NCBI RefSeq assembly: GCF_029960815.1
Contig: NZ_JASBRE010000016.1
Location: forward strand, 62,001-126,000
Length of the DNA stretch: 64,000 nt
Source: Pseudomonas sp. AL03
GTDB lineage: Bacteria > Pseudomonadota > Gammaproteobacteria > Pseudomonadales > Pseudomonadaceae
Direction of reading: 5' to 3'
Shown: in pieces, positions 7,133 through 15,312 of the stretch
Layout of the letters: each line of letters starts with the position of its first letter
How positions within the stretch are numbered: the first letter of the stretch is position 1
Notes under the pieces: generated by a model
The model's database searches: none
What the model saw: the letters and a program-made list of their open reading frames with translations, nothing else
What the model was told of the DNA's origin: nothing
Made by a program: the position numbers and the translations under genes

Positions 7133-9274
7133 TCAAACCTTGAACTGATTAATCAACCGCCGCTGCTGTTCCGCCAATTTGGTCAAATCCGCACTCGCCG
7201 CACTCGATTCATCTGCTCCACTTGCCACTTCATTGGCCACTTGCCCAATGTTGATCACATTACGATTAATGTCGTCAGCCACCGCGCTCTGTTCCTCGGC
7301 TGCACTGGCAATCTGCGTGTTCATGTCGTTGATCACCGACACCGCCTGAGTAATCGTCTCCAACGCCTCGGCCGCTTTCGCCGCATGCTGCACGCTTTCG
7401 TCGGTGCGGTTCTGGCTGTCTTCCATCACCCGCACTACATCGCGCGTGCCTTGTTGCAGCTGCTGAATCATGGTCTGAATTTCTTCAGTGGCTTTCTGGG
7501 TTTTCTGCGCCAGATTGCGCACTTCATCGGCCACTACCGCAAAACCACGTCCCTGCTCACCGGCACGGGCCGCTTCAATGGCCGCGTTCAAGGCCAGCAA
7601 ATTGGTTTGTTCTGCGATCCCGCGAATGGCGGTGAGGATTGCGTTGATGTTCTCGCTGTCCTTGGCCAGGGTCTGTACCACGCTGACGGCCTTGCCGATT
7701 TCCACCGCCAGTACGCCGATCGAGTTCGACGTGTCCCGTACGATCTGCATGCCCTGTGCCGCCGCCTGATCCGCATGGCTGGCGGCTTGCGCAGCCTGGG
7801 TCGCGTTGCGCGCGACGTCCTGGGCGGTGGTGGTCATTTCATGCACCGCCGTGGCCACCTGATCGATCTCGGCCATTTGCTTGTGCACGCCAATGTTGGT
7901 GCGGATGGCGATGTCGGCGGTGTGTTCCGACGAGTCGCTGACGCTCTGCACCGAAGTCACCACCTGGGTGATCATCGCCTGCAACTTGGCCAGGAAAGTA
8001 TTGAAGCCTTTGGCAATCGAGCCCAGTTCATCGGCACGGTCGCTGGTCAGGCGGCGAGTCAGGTCGCCTTCGCCTTGAGCGATGTCGTCGAGCATGGCGA
8101 CCATCTGCTTCAACGGCCGGGCAATGCCGTGGCCCACCAGCCAGATCACCAGCAAACCGATACCCGCGATCAACAAACCGACCATGGCCATGCCAAAGGT
8201 GTCGGACTTGCGCTGAGTATCCAGATCGCCCTGAAGTGTTTGCAGGTCGGCCATCACCGCGTTCAGCGGCAGTTGCAGCATGAGGGTCCAGCGAGCGTCG
8301 GTCTGGCCGATGCCAAACGGCAGGTACAACTCGATCCGGCCCTGGGCCTTGTCGACGGTGTAGGTGACTTCACCGCGTTTGAGATTGGCCATGTTGGCAA
8401 TCTGCTGGCTATCGAGGATGTCGCTGACCTTCTCACCAAATTTGCTCGGGTCCTTGGTGTAGGCGACGATCCGACCGTTGCCGCCGATCAAGGCCATAAC
8501 ACCTGAGCCGCTGTACAACTTCTGATTTGCGCCGAGGAGCATTTCCTGAATGAAGTTCACCGACAAGTCGGCGCCGACGATGCCTTGAAAGGCCCCGTTA
8601 AGCATGATCGGTTCAATAAAGGAGGCGAGCATGACGATCTTGTCGCCGACCTTGTAGGGCGCCGGATCGATCACGCAGGATTTTTTGGTTTCTTTTGAGC
8701 ACAGGTAGTACTCGCTGGCACGCACGCCGGTGGACAGGGTTTTCTGGTCGTCGACGTCCACCAGTTTGTCCAGGCCCAGGCTGCCGTCTTCGTTGCGGAA
8801 CCACCACGGCAGGAAGCGGCCGTTGCTGGCGTCGATGCCGACAATCTTGGTGTCGACGTAGGCCGCATCGTTGTGATCGAGGGCGTTTTTTTCCCAACCG
8901 ACGTAGGTGCCGAGAATTTTCGGGTTCTTGGTGACGTTTTCCTTGATCAGGCTGATCAATTGCTCACGGCTCAGGCTCAACTGTGGCTGGCCATCGGCGC
9001 CCGGTGTACCGATTAATGCGTTGACTCGCACCAGCCCGCCGGCAATCAGCAGTGGCGCTTCGAGCTCACGTTGAATCTGGCTGACCTGGGTTTGCGCCAG
9101 TGACGTCAAGCGCTGTTCGATGACTTGCTCGAATTGTGCCTGGGTCCGCTCCTGGACCATGTCTTGTGTCCGTGCGCCGGAAAACAGCGCGTACAGCACC
9201 AGGGCTGCCACGACACTAAGTACGATGGCGCCAGCGAGGGCTGCCACGGAAAACTGGATCGACTTGAATTTCAT
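7133..9274 (-). CDS. Methyl-accepting chemotaxis protein with periplasmic dCache-type sensor
   Basis: A 713-residue chemoreceptor. TM1 is at about residues 9-31. A large periplasmic region of about 320 residues looks like a double Cache domain (IGIDASNGRFLPWWFRNEDG, then VGADLSVNFIQEMLLG). TM2 is at about 358-380, followed by HAMP and the cytoplasmic signalling hairpin, whose tip NLLALNAAIEAARAGEQGRG and GFAVVADEVR are the CheA/CheW contact region. dCache receptors often bind amino acids, amines or organic acids; the ligand cannot be predicted here. No C-terminal CheR/CheB tether is seen. It is a single gene, divergent from the M48 protease. Confidence 0.92.
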   Translation of the reverse strand: MKFKSIQFSVAALAGAIVLSVVAALVLYALFSGARTQDMVQERTQAQFEQVIEQRLTSLAQTQVSQIQRELEAPLLIAGGLVRVNALIGTPGADGQPQLSLSREQLISLIKENVTKNPKILGTYVGWEKNALDHNDAAYVDTKIVGIDASNGRFLPWWFRNEDGSLGLDKLVDVDDQKTLSTGVRASEYYLCSKETKKSCVIDPAPYKVGDKIVMLASFIEPIMLNGAFQGIVGADLSVNFIQEMLLGANQKLYSGSGVMALIGGNGRIVAYTKDPSKFGEKVSDILDSQQIANMANLKRGEVTYTVDKAQGRIELYLPFGIGQTDARWTLMLQLPLNAVMADLQTLQGDLDTQRKSDTFGMAMVGLLIAGIGLLVIWLVGHGIARPLKQMVAMLDDIAQGEGDLTRRLTSDRADELGSIAKGFNTFLAKLQAMITQVVTSVQSVSDSSEHTADIAIRTNIGVHKQMAEIDQVATAVHEMTTTAQDVARNATQAAQAASHADQAAAQGMQIVRDTSNSIGVLAVEIGKAVSVVQTLAKDSENINAILTAIRGIAEQTNLLALNAAIEAARAGEQGRGFAVVADEVRNLAQKTQKATEEIQTMIQQLQQGTRDVVRVMEDSQNRTDESVQHAAKAAEALETITQAVSVINDMNTQIASAAEEQSAVADDINRNVINIGQVANEVASGADESSAASADLTKLAEQQRRLINQFKV

Positions 9275-9483
9275 GGGTGCTCCGCACGCAAGAGGACGTC
9301 TGCGGTGCTGTATCGGCAGGGGTGTCGATGGCCATGAGCGGGGTTTGGCGAATTGGCTGTTTTGCAGGCGTTAATGTCGCAAATGAATCATTACGGTCCG
9401 TTATCGACCGCGGTGGGCGCTGTTAGGTGAATTTTTTCCTACGGTCATGAGAGCTTTGTCTGAAATGTGCGTCTACACCTCTG

Positions 9484-9505
9484 TTGTATCTGGCGCCAAT
9501 ACAAT
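9484..9505 (+). promoter_or_regulatory. Near-perfect palindrome overlapping a -10-like hexamer upstream of the M48 protease
   Basis: TTGTAT (9484-9489) and ATACAA (9499-9504) flank the self-complementary octamer TGGCGCCA (9491-9498), with one extra C at 9490. The right arm overlaps TACAAT (9500-9505), a good -10 hexamer 43 bp ahead of the ATG. No clear -35 is seen. It looks like a repressor site. Confidence 0.4.
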
Positions 9506-9547
9506 TCACCGCCTAGGATAACCGGCATGTTTTCAGGGAAATTTTTG

Positions 9548-10366
9548 ATGAATAAGACATTGGTTTTGTGTGCGCTGAGCGCAGGTCTGCTGCTCGCGGG
9601 TTGTCAGTCGGTCAACACCACCAGCGGTGGCGCGGTGGGCGTTGAGCGCAAACAGTACATGTTCAGCATGCTGTCGACCGATCAGGTCAATCAGATGTAC
9701 GCCCAGTCTTATCAAAAGACAGTCGGCGAGGCGAGCAGTAAAGGCGTGCTGGACAAGACCAGTAACGAGGCCAAACGTGTCCAGGCCATTGCCGACCGGC
9801 TGATTGCCCAGGCGCCGATTTTTCGACCGGATTCGGCCCAGTGGAAGTGGGAGGTCAACCTGATCAAGAGCGACGAACTCAACGCCAACTGTGGGCCTGG
9901 CGGCAAGATCATCTTCTACACCGGCCTGATCGACAGCCTAAAACTGACCGACGATGAAATCGCCGCGATCATGGGCCACGAAATCGCCCACGCCCTGCGC
10001 GAGCACGGTCGTGAAGCAATGTCCAAAGCGTACGGCATCGAAATGGCCAAGCAGGGCGCCGGTGCCTTGTTCGGTCTGGGTCAGGACAGCCTGGCGTTGG
10101 CTGACACTGTGGCCAACTACGGCATGACCTTGCCCAACAGTCGCTCCAATGAAAACGAGGCGGACCTGATCGGCCTCGAACTGGCTGCTCGCGCCGGCTA
10201 CAACCCGAACGCGGCGATCACTTTGTGGAACAAGATGAGCAAGGCGTCGCAAGGTTCGCCGCCAGAGTTCATGAGCACGCACCCGGCGTCGGCCAGTCGG
10301 GTTGCTTCGTTGCAAGCGGCGATTCCGAAAGTCATGCCGCTGTACGAGAAAGCCAAAAAGTCCTGA
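9548..10366 (+). CDS. M48 family metalloprotease, lipoprotein
   Basis: A 272-residue lipoprotein: the signal MNKTLVLCALSAGLLLAGC ends with acylated Cys19. The zinc-protease motif HEIAH is at residues 144-148, and the third ligand Glu lies in the SNENEADLIG segment near residue 200. It belongs to the LoiP/YcaL/BepA-like periplasmic M48 proteases that degrade or repair outer-membrane proteins, without the TPR tail of BepA. The ATG at 9548 is preferred over 9527 because AGGGA precedes it and it gives a clean signal peptide. A single gene, followed by a REP pair. Confidence 0.93.
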   Translation: MNKTLVLCALSAGLLLAGCQSVNTTSGGAVGVERKQYMFSMLSTDQVNQMYAQSYQKTVGEASSKGVLDKTSNEAKRVQAIADRLIAQAPIFRPDSAQWKWEVNLIKSDELNANCGPGGKIIFYTGLIDSLKLTDDEIAAIMGHEIAHALREHGREAMSKAYGIEMAKQGAGALFGLGQDSLALADTVANYGMTLPNSRSNENEADLIGLELAARAGYNPNAAITLWNKMSKASQGSPPEFMSTHPASASRVASLQAAIPKVMPLYEKAKKS

Positions 10367-10390
10367 TGTTCATGCAGCGCGGCTGCTGAC

Positions 10391-10458
10391 GCCTTCGCGG
10401 GCAAGCCTCGCTCCTACAGGATTACGCTGATCTGTAGGCGCGAGGCTTGCCCGCGAAG
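10391..10458. repeat. REP pair between convergent genes
   Basis: Same REP family as at 7053-7124: GCCTTCGCGGGCAAGCCTCG from 10391 and the inverse copy at 10432-10458, spaced by about 13 bases. It lies between the M48 protease gene and the convergent Gdt1-type gene. Confidence 0.9.
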
Positions 10459-10488
10459 AACGATAACGCGGTCTACCGACCTACCGCG

Positions 10489-11073
10489 TCAAACCCACCC
10501 GCTGCTCTGCATCGCCTTGTACACCGCGACAATGGCGAGGATGAAGAACGCCGACGCCGCCAGGCGACGGATCAGGGCGAGCGGCAATTTATCCGCGGCA
10601 AAGTTACCCGCCAAAACCACCGGCACGTTGGCAATCAACATCCCGACGGTGGTGCCGATAATCACCAGCCACAGTTCCGGGTATTGCGCAGCGAGCATCA
10701 CGGTGGCGACCTGGGTCTTGTCGCCCATCTCCGCAAGGAAAAACGCGATCAACGTGGTCAGGAACGGTCCGAACTTGCGGGCGGTGCTGGCTTCGTCGTC
10801 GTCCATTTTGTCCGGCACCAGGGTCCACAACGCCGTCGCGGTGAAGCTCGCGGCGAGGATCCAGTGCAACATCGCATTCGAGAAGAAGCCACCGACCCAA
10901 GCGCCTACCGCACCGGCTGCCGCGTGGTTGGCCAGGGTTGCGGCAACGATGCCGGCGATGATCGGCCAGGGTTTGCGAAAGCGAGCGGCGAGAATGAGTG
11001 CGAGCAGTTGCGTCTTGTCGCCGATTTCGGCCAAGGCAACGATTGCGGTGGGAACGAGTAGAGAGTCCAGCAT
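10489..11073 (-). CDS. Gdt1/UPF0016 family manganese exporter (MneA-like)
   Basis: A 194-residue membrane protein with about six helices in two similar halves. Each half carries the cation-exchanger signature E-h-G-D-K-T-Q: EIGDKTQ at 16-22 and EMGDKTQ at 115-121, with an acidic loop (DKMDDDE) between. Bacterial homologues such as MneA export Mn2+ from the cytoplasm. The frame extends to 11301, but the ATG at 11073 has AGGA 8 bases upstream and starts at the first membrane helix. The upstream yybP-ykoY riboswitch supports manganese as substrate and as inducer. Confidence 0.93.
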   Translation of the reverse strand: MLDSLLVPTAIVALAEIGDKTQLLALILAARFRKPWPIIAGIVAATLANHAAAGAVGAWVGGFFSNAMLHWILAASFTATALWTLVPDKMDDDEASTARKFGPFLTTLIAFFLAEMGDKTQVATVMLAAQYPELWLVIIGTTVGMLIANVPVVLAGNFAADKLPLALIRRLAASAFFILAIVAVYKAMQSSGWV

Positions 11074-11104
11074 CAGGGTTTTCCTAAGGGGCGGGTCGAC
11101 ACGG

Positions 11105-11153
11105 CTATGACACGTACAGCCTTCCCGCCCCGGGTAAGGTGTTCGTGTCATAG
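11105..11153 (-). promoter_or_regulatory. Long inverted repeat in the exporter leader (likely riboswitch expression platform)
   Basis: CTATGACAC (11105-11113) and GTGTCATAG (11145-11153) form a perfect 9-bp stem around a GC-rich, partly self-pairing 31-base loop. It lies between the aptamer and the ribosome binding site of the exporter gene. It has no U-run after it, so control of translation or Rho access seems more likely than intrinsic termination. Confidence 0.5.
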
Positions 11154-11185
11154 GTCTTGTCAAACCCTGCGATCCGTCTGATGCG

Positions 11186-11287
11186 GACGCTTGGGTCGCA
11201 TACGCCATGGTCTGTTGACCAAGTATGTTGACGTATGCCGGACGAGCATGGCGCTCGTGGGAGACTACTCCCCTAGGACGGAGCGGA
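11186..11287 (-). promoter_or_regulatory. yybP-ykoY manganese riboswitch aptamer
   Basis: Reading the minus strand, the leader contains CTAGGGGAGTAGTCTCCC, then GAGC-x4-GCTC followed by GTCCGGCATACGTCAACA, CCATGGCGTATGCGACCC and AAGC. These are the conserved blocks of the yybP-ykoY family as found in Pseudomonas, including the paired GCATACG/CGTATGC helix. The class senses Mn2+ and often controls UPF0016 exporters. The gene directly downstream is such an exporter. Confidence 0.88.
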
Positions 11288-11337
11288 TTCTGCCTAGACA
11301 AATCCGATTGGGCAAGCCTCTTTTTTAGAAAGAAGAC

Positions 11338-12336
11338 CTAGCCGCGTTTGGCCCGATAGATTCTGAAACCCTGTCCTTCAGCCTTGATTGCGCACACCCC
11401 GAGGTGCTCTTCGATCAGCGGCTGGTACTTCAGGAAGCTGTTCGCCACCAAGCGCAGTTCGCCACCGTTTTTCAGATGTTTGGCTGCTTTTCGCAGCAAG
11501 TTCTCGGTAGCGAAGTAGTCGGTGTGAACGCCGACATGGAACGGCGGGTTGCTCAGAATTGCACTCAAGCCCATCGGTGCAGCGTCGATGCCGTCACCGG
11601 TAATCACGTCAGCTTCCAGACCGTTGGCAGCCAATGTCAGGCGACTGCTGGCGGCGGCAAAGGCATCAACGTCGAGCAACGTGACCTGGTTGTGTGGATA
11701 ACGCCGCTTGACCGCCGCACCCAAAACGCCCGCGCCGCAACCGAAGTCGAGCAAATGGCCACTCGGCAGCTTATCGAGATGTTCCAGCAGCAACGCGCTG
11801 CCGCGATCCAGCCGCCCGTGGCTGAACACGCCCGGCAGGCTGATGACTTTCAACGGGCCTTCGGCCAGCGGCAACTCATAAGTCTCGGCCAGGCTTTCCA
11901 GCGATTTGGCTTCTGGCGCAGTGGCCACGGTGACCTGCCACAGCTGGCAATGCCTCGCGCTGTCGAGCTTGCGCGGTTTGCCGAAGGGGTTCAGTTGCTT
12001 GGCCGCGCCTTCGATGCCGCTGCGTTTTTCACCCACCAGATACAGTTCACGACCGGCCAGTTTAGAGGCGATGGCGTTGAGGATGTAGTCGGTCAGGTCC
12101 TTGGACTTGGGCAGAAACACCACGGCGGTGTCGAACGCGCGCTCCGGTACAGTCACACCGAAATGGCTGCGCTCGGCGAAGCGGGCGTCCAGCGCTGCTT
12201 GATCGCCGGCATGCCAGCACCAGCCATGAGCGTCGGGCAGACGGCCCAGCAGGTCATCAGCGGGCAAACCGGCCAGCAGCACCGTACCCTGGAATAACTC
12301 GGCCTGACGAAGCAGTACTTCACTGCGCGGATCCAT
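11338..12336 (-). CDS. rsmC: 16S rRNA (guanine-1207-N2)-methyltransferase
   Basis: A 332-residue SAM-dependent methyltransferase that modifies G1207 of 16S rRNA in the 30S subunit. The layout is that of RsmC: a degenerate N-terminal methyltransferase-like domain (about 1-155) and a catalytic C-terminal one with the SAM motif LLDFGCGAGVLG (about 195-206) and the target-base motif NPPFH near 263. LLDVDAFAAASS supplies motif II. The ATG at 12336 has GGAG upstream. It lies 34 bp after the dehydrogenase gene on the same strand, so they may share a transcript. Confidence 0.93.
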   Translation of the reverse strand: MDPRSEVLLRQAELFQGTVLLAGLPADDLLGRLPDAHGWCWHAGDQAALDARFAERSHFGVTVPERAFDTAVVFLPKSKDLTDYILNAIASKLAGRELYLVGEKRSGIEGAAKQLNPFGKPRKLDSARHCQLWQVTVATAPEAKSLESLAETYELPLAEGPLKVISLPGVFSHGRLDRGSALLLEHLDKLPSGHLLDFGCGAGVLGAAVKRRYPHNQVTLLDVDAFAAASSRLTLAANGLEADVITGDGIDAAPMGLSAILSNPPFHVGVHTDYFATENLLRKAAKHLKNGGELRLVANSFLKYQPLIEEHLGVCAIKAEGQGFRIYRAKRG

Positions 12337-12370
12337 AATCTGCTCCTGTGAAAAAAAGTGCCGCAGTTTA

Positions 12371-13339
12371 TCAACTGACGACCCGCAGCGCTTTACCGCT
12401 GAAGTATCCCTGAGCGTTTTCGGTCAACTGGCCTACGATTCGCTGCCGAGCCTCGCGACTGCCCCAGGCGTTGTGCGGGGTGACAATCAGCCGTGGAATG
12501 TTGTGGGCCAGCAGCGGATTGCCGGCGGTCGGCGGTTCGACACTCAACACATCGGTGGCCGCACCTCCCAGGTGACCGTTGCGCAAGGCATCCGCCAGTG
12601 CCTGTTCGTCGATCAAACCACCGCGTGCGGTGTTGATCACGAACGCACCGGGTTTCATCGAAGCCAGCTCACGGGCTCCGATGAAGTGGCGCGTGTGTTC
12701 GTTGAGCGGACAGTGCAGGGTCAGCGCATCAATCTGCGGCAGCAGCTCTTCCAGTGGCAAACGGTCCGGCCGGGCAGGGCGCCCGGGAATTTGACCGAGC
12801 AGTACGCGCATCCCAAAGGCTTCAGCCAGTCGTGCGACCGCGCCGCCCAGTTCACCGTGGCCGAGCAGGCCGAGGGTTTTGCCTTCCAGTTCGACAATCG
12901 GGTAATCCAGCAGACAGAACTGTTTCGCCTGCTGCCAGCGACCTTCGCCCACAGCCTTTTGATAATCGGTCAGGCGCGTTGCCAGATTGAGCAGCAACAT
13001 GATCGTGTGCTGCGCCACCGACGGCGTGCCGTAACCCTGGCAGTTGCAGACGGTAATCCCGTGGGCGCTGGCAGCCGCGAGGTCAACGTTGTTGGTGCCG
13101 GTGGCGGTGATCAGGATCAGCTTCAGCGCGGGGCTGGCCGCGATGGCGGCGGCATCGATCAGGATCTTGTTGCTGATGGCGACGGTGGCGCCCTTGAGGC
13201 GTTCGATCACCTGGTCTTGCGTGGTCTGGGCGAAAAGCTGTAAGTCGCTGAAACACTCTTGCAGCGGGCTGAGGTCGAGGTCGCCCAGGTCCAGGGACGG
13301 GTGGTCGAGGAAAACGGCGCGGTGAGTGTTCGTCATCAA
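12371..13339 (-). CDS. D-2-hydroxyacid dehydrogenase (glycerate/hydroxypyruvate reductase-like)
   Basis: A 322-residue NAD(P)-dependent D-isomer-specific 2-hydroxyacid dehydrogenase. The Rossmann motif is GLLGHGELGGAVARLA (about 153-168). The catalytic Arg is in NTARGGLIDE, Glu in the SVEPPTAGNPL region and His in TPHNAWGS. Enzymes of this size interconvert glyoxylate/glycolate or hydroxypyruvate/D-glycerate; the substrate is not certain. The frame starts with two Met codons (13339 and 13336). I remember a similar enzyme next to the acyl-CoA ligase cluster in P. putida (PP_0762), which fits the neighbours here. Confidence 0.88.
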   Translation of the reverse strand: MMTNTHRAVFLDHPSLDLGDLDLSPLQECFSDLQLFAQTTQDQVIERLKGATVAISNKILIDAAAIAASPALKLILITATGTNNVDLAAASAHGITVCNCQGYGTPSVAQHTIMLLLNLATRLTDYQKAVGEGRWQQAKQFCLLDYPIVELEGKTLGLLGHGELGGAVARLAEAFGMRVLLGQIPGRPARPDRLPLEELLPQIDALTLHCPLNEHTRHFIGARELASMKPGAFVINTARGGLIDEQALADALRNGHLGGAATDVLSVEPPTAGNPLLAHNIPRLIVTPHNAWGSREARQRIVGQLTENAQGYFSGKALRVVS

Positions 13340-13427
13340 CTGTACCTTTTGTGCAGTGAACTGAAGGCGTAACCTGCCGAGCCTACCAGATGAAACAAAC
13401 AGTTACGCTTGGCCAAAAGGAGCCCCC

Positions 13428-14057
13428 ATGTACTGGACAGAGTTTTTGACCGTTGCCCTGATTCACTTGCTGGCCGTGGCCAGCCCTGGCCCGGACTTTG
13501 CTGTGGTGGTGCGTGAGAGCGTGACCCATGGTCGTCAAGCGGGTACTTGGACGGCGCTGGGTGTTGGCATGGCGATTTTCCTGCACGTTGGCTATTCGCT
13601 GCTCGGCATCGGCCTGATCGTGTCCCAGTCGATCGTGTTATTTAATGCCCTGAAATGGGCTGCCGCCGCGTACCTGCTGTATATCGGCTTCAAGGCGTTG
13701 CGAGCACAACCGGCCCAACCTGCGGCTGACGATCTGCACAAGGAAACGGGTGAGCGCACTGCTCGTGGCGCCTTCACTTCGGGTTTCGTGACCAACGGTC
13801 TGAACCCGAAGGCGACGCTGTTTTTCCTCTCGCTGTTCACCGTGGTGATCAATCCGCACACGCCGCTGGCAGTACAGGCTGGCTACGGCGTCTACCTCGC
13901 GGTGGCCACCGCTGTGTGGTTCTGCCTGGTGGCGATGCTGTTCAGCCAGCAGCGCGTGCGCGCCGGTTTTGCCCGGATGGGCCACTGGTTCGACCGGACC
14001 ATGGGCGCGGTACTGATCGCCATCGGTGTGAAACTCGCGTTTACCGAGATGCACTGA
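13428..14057 (+). CDS. LysE/RhtB family amino-acid exporter
   Basis: A 209-residue inner-membrane protein with five to six helices. The family motif near the N-terminus is LAVASPGPDFAVVVRES (residues 15-31), and GFVTNGLNPKATLFFLSLF (about 119-137) is the conserved central block of LysE-type translocators. It probably exports homoserine, threonine or a related amino acid; the substrate is a guess. The ATG at 13428 follows AAAAGGAG. It is divergent from the 2-hydroxyacid dehydrogenase and convergent with the glycosyltransferase. Confidence 0.9.
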   Translation: MYWTEFLTVALIHLLAVASPGPDFAVVVRESVTHGRQAGTWTALGVGMAIFLHVGYSLLGIGLIVSQSIVLFNALKWAAAAYLLYIGFKALRAQPAQPAADDLHKETGERTARGAFTSGFVTNGLNPKATLFFLSLFTVVINPHTPLAVQAGYGVYLAVATAVWFCLVAMLFSQQRVRAGFARMGHWFDRTMGAVLIAIGVKLAFTEMH

Positions 14058-14072
14058 GGCCCTGTGATGCGG

Positions 14073-14966
14073 CTAGCGATGTAATACCAGCCGCTTAAAA
14101 CGTTTGAAGCTGGTTCTGTTGAGGTGTCGCCAGGGGATCGAGCGCAACAGCTGCCAGGCCTCTTTCTTGTCTTCGACGACGGCATATTTGAGAGCCTTGT
14201 TCACCAGTTTGGTGCGGGCGCTCTGGTAGCCGGGATGGTTCACGTACGGTTCGATGGCCTCAAGGTCCGCCTGGAGCAATATCCGGTATTTCCTCGACAG
14301 GTTGTTGGCATGGCGGCGATAGCGGGTTATGCAGACCGGCAGTTCATGGATCTCATAACCCAGCCGGGCAATTCGCAACGTCATCTGGAAGTCCTGAACC
14401 CGCAGCTTCGGCGCGTAGAAGTCGGCACTTCGCATTGCTTTCATGCGATAGAGCGCAACAGGGGCGCCGATCACGACGGCACCTCTGAGGACCTGATCGA
14501 AGTTGTAGGTGTGGATCTGGTCGCGTTGCTGCTGCTTGATGGTGTTGCCATCGCTGTCCATGTAGCTGATCAGCGCACCCACGCAGCCGACGTTCGGGTG
14601 CTGGTCCAGATAGTCGGCGCGAATGCGCACCGACTCCGGCAGCATGATGTCATCCAGGTCCGGTGTCGACACATAGACACCTTTGGCGTATCGCAAACCG
14701 TGGTTGAGCGCCGCGCTCACACCCTGGTTCGGTTGCGAGTACAGCTGGAAGTCATAGGTTTGTTGTAAACGCTTGAGTATTGCGAGGCTGTCGTCGCTGG
14801 AGCCATCGTCCACGATGATGACTTCGATGTTCGGGTAGTCTTGGGCGAAGATGCTCTTGATGGCGTCTTCCAGGTACTTTTGCGCGTTGAAACAGGGCGC
14901 CACGATGGACACCAGAGGCGCTTGTTTGAAGGGGCCGTTCTCGGGGGTGGTCAGTTCAATACTCAT
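14073..14966 (-). CDS. Family 2 glycosyltransferase
   Basis: A 297-residue GT-A fold enzyme. The start of the catalytic domain is VSIVAPCFNAQKYLEDAI (about 18-35); the nucleotide-sugar motif VDDGSSDDS follows at about 52-60, and the metal-binding D-x-D is probably in TPDLDDIM (about 97-104). Such enzymes add sugars to polysaccharide or lipopolysaccharide precursors on the cytoplasmic side. The frame reaches 15143, but the ATG at 14966 lies directly before the conserved domain. The ribosome site is weak. It stands alone, away from any polysaccharide cluster, so the acceptor is unknown. Confidence 0.85.
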   Translation of the reverse strand: MSIELTTPENGPFKQAPLVSIVAPCFNAQKYLEDAIKSIFAQDYPNIEVIIVDDGSSDDSLAILKRLQQTYDFQLYSQPNQGVSAALNHGLRYAKGVYVSTPDLDDIMLPESVRIRADYLDQHPNVGCVGALISYMDSDGNTIKQQQRDQIHTYNFDQVLRGAVVIGAPVALYRMKAMRSADFYAPKLRVQDFQMTLRIARLGYEIHELPVCITRYRRHANNLSRKYRILLQADLEAIEPYVNHPGYQSARTKLVNKALKYAVVEDKKEAWQLLRSIPWRHLNRTSFKRFKRLVLHR

Positions 14967-15312
14967 TTTTGTATGCAATACCGATGGCGTATGACCAGAC
15001 AGGTCTAGTGAACAAGATCCTTCTCTTGAAGATGAGGTGGAGGTCGTGCGACTTGGGGCAACCGTTCGGCTGCCAACCCATCGGCTCATCGTGTACGTAT
15101 GGTACGTAGGCTCACAGGCAAGTGTCACGTGCATGCGTTGCAACGTTTTACAGCGCAGATTCCGAACTCCCGACGAAACACGCCAAGTAGTGGCGCAAAG
15201 CTAGCATTTTACCCGGATCTGCAAATCATTCCTTTGGCTGATTTGGCTGTCGACCAAGGTCACTAGAGTGCTTACTTTCAGCCACGACCGTGCAGTCAGA
15301 AAAGGGACTCTT
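14967..15312. other. 346-bp divergent intergenic region
   Basis: It holds the promoters of the glycosyltransferase (minus) and the acyl-CoA ligase (plus). The open frame extending the glycosyltransferase upstream has no protein-like content. A degenerate sigma-54-like GG-N10-GC (TGGCGCAAAGCTAGC at 15191) is present but weak. I see no terminator or strong repeat. Confidence 0.4.

Noticed and set aside
14967..15143. N-terminal extension of the glycosyltransferase
   Set aside because: 59 extra residues precede the conserved domain without any similarity or start signal.
15191..15206. Sigma-54-like promoter before the acyl-CoA ligase (GG-N10-GC)
   Set aside because: Only the invariant dinucleotides and a few flanking bases fit; no enhancer-type regulator is nearby.
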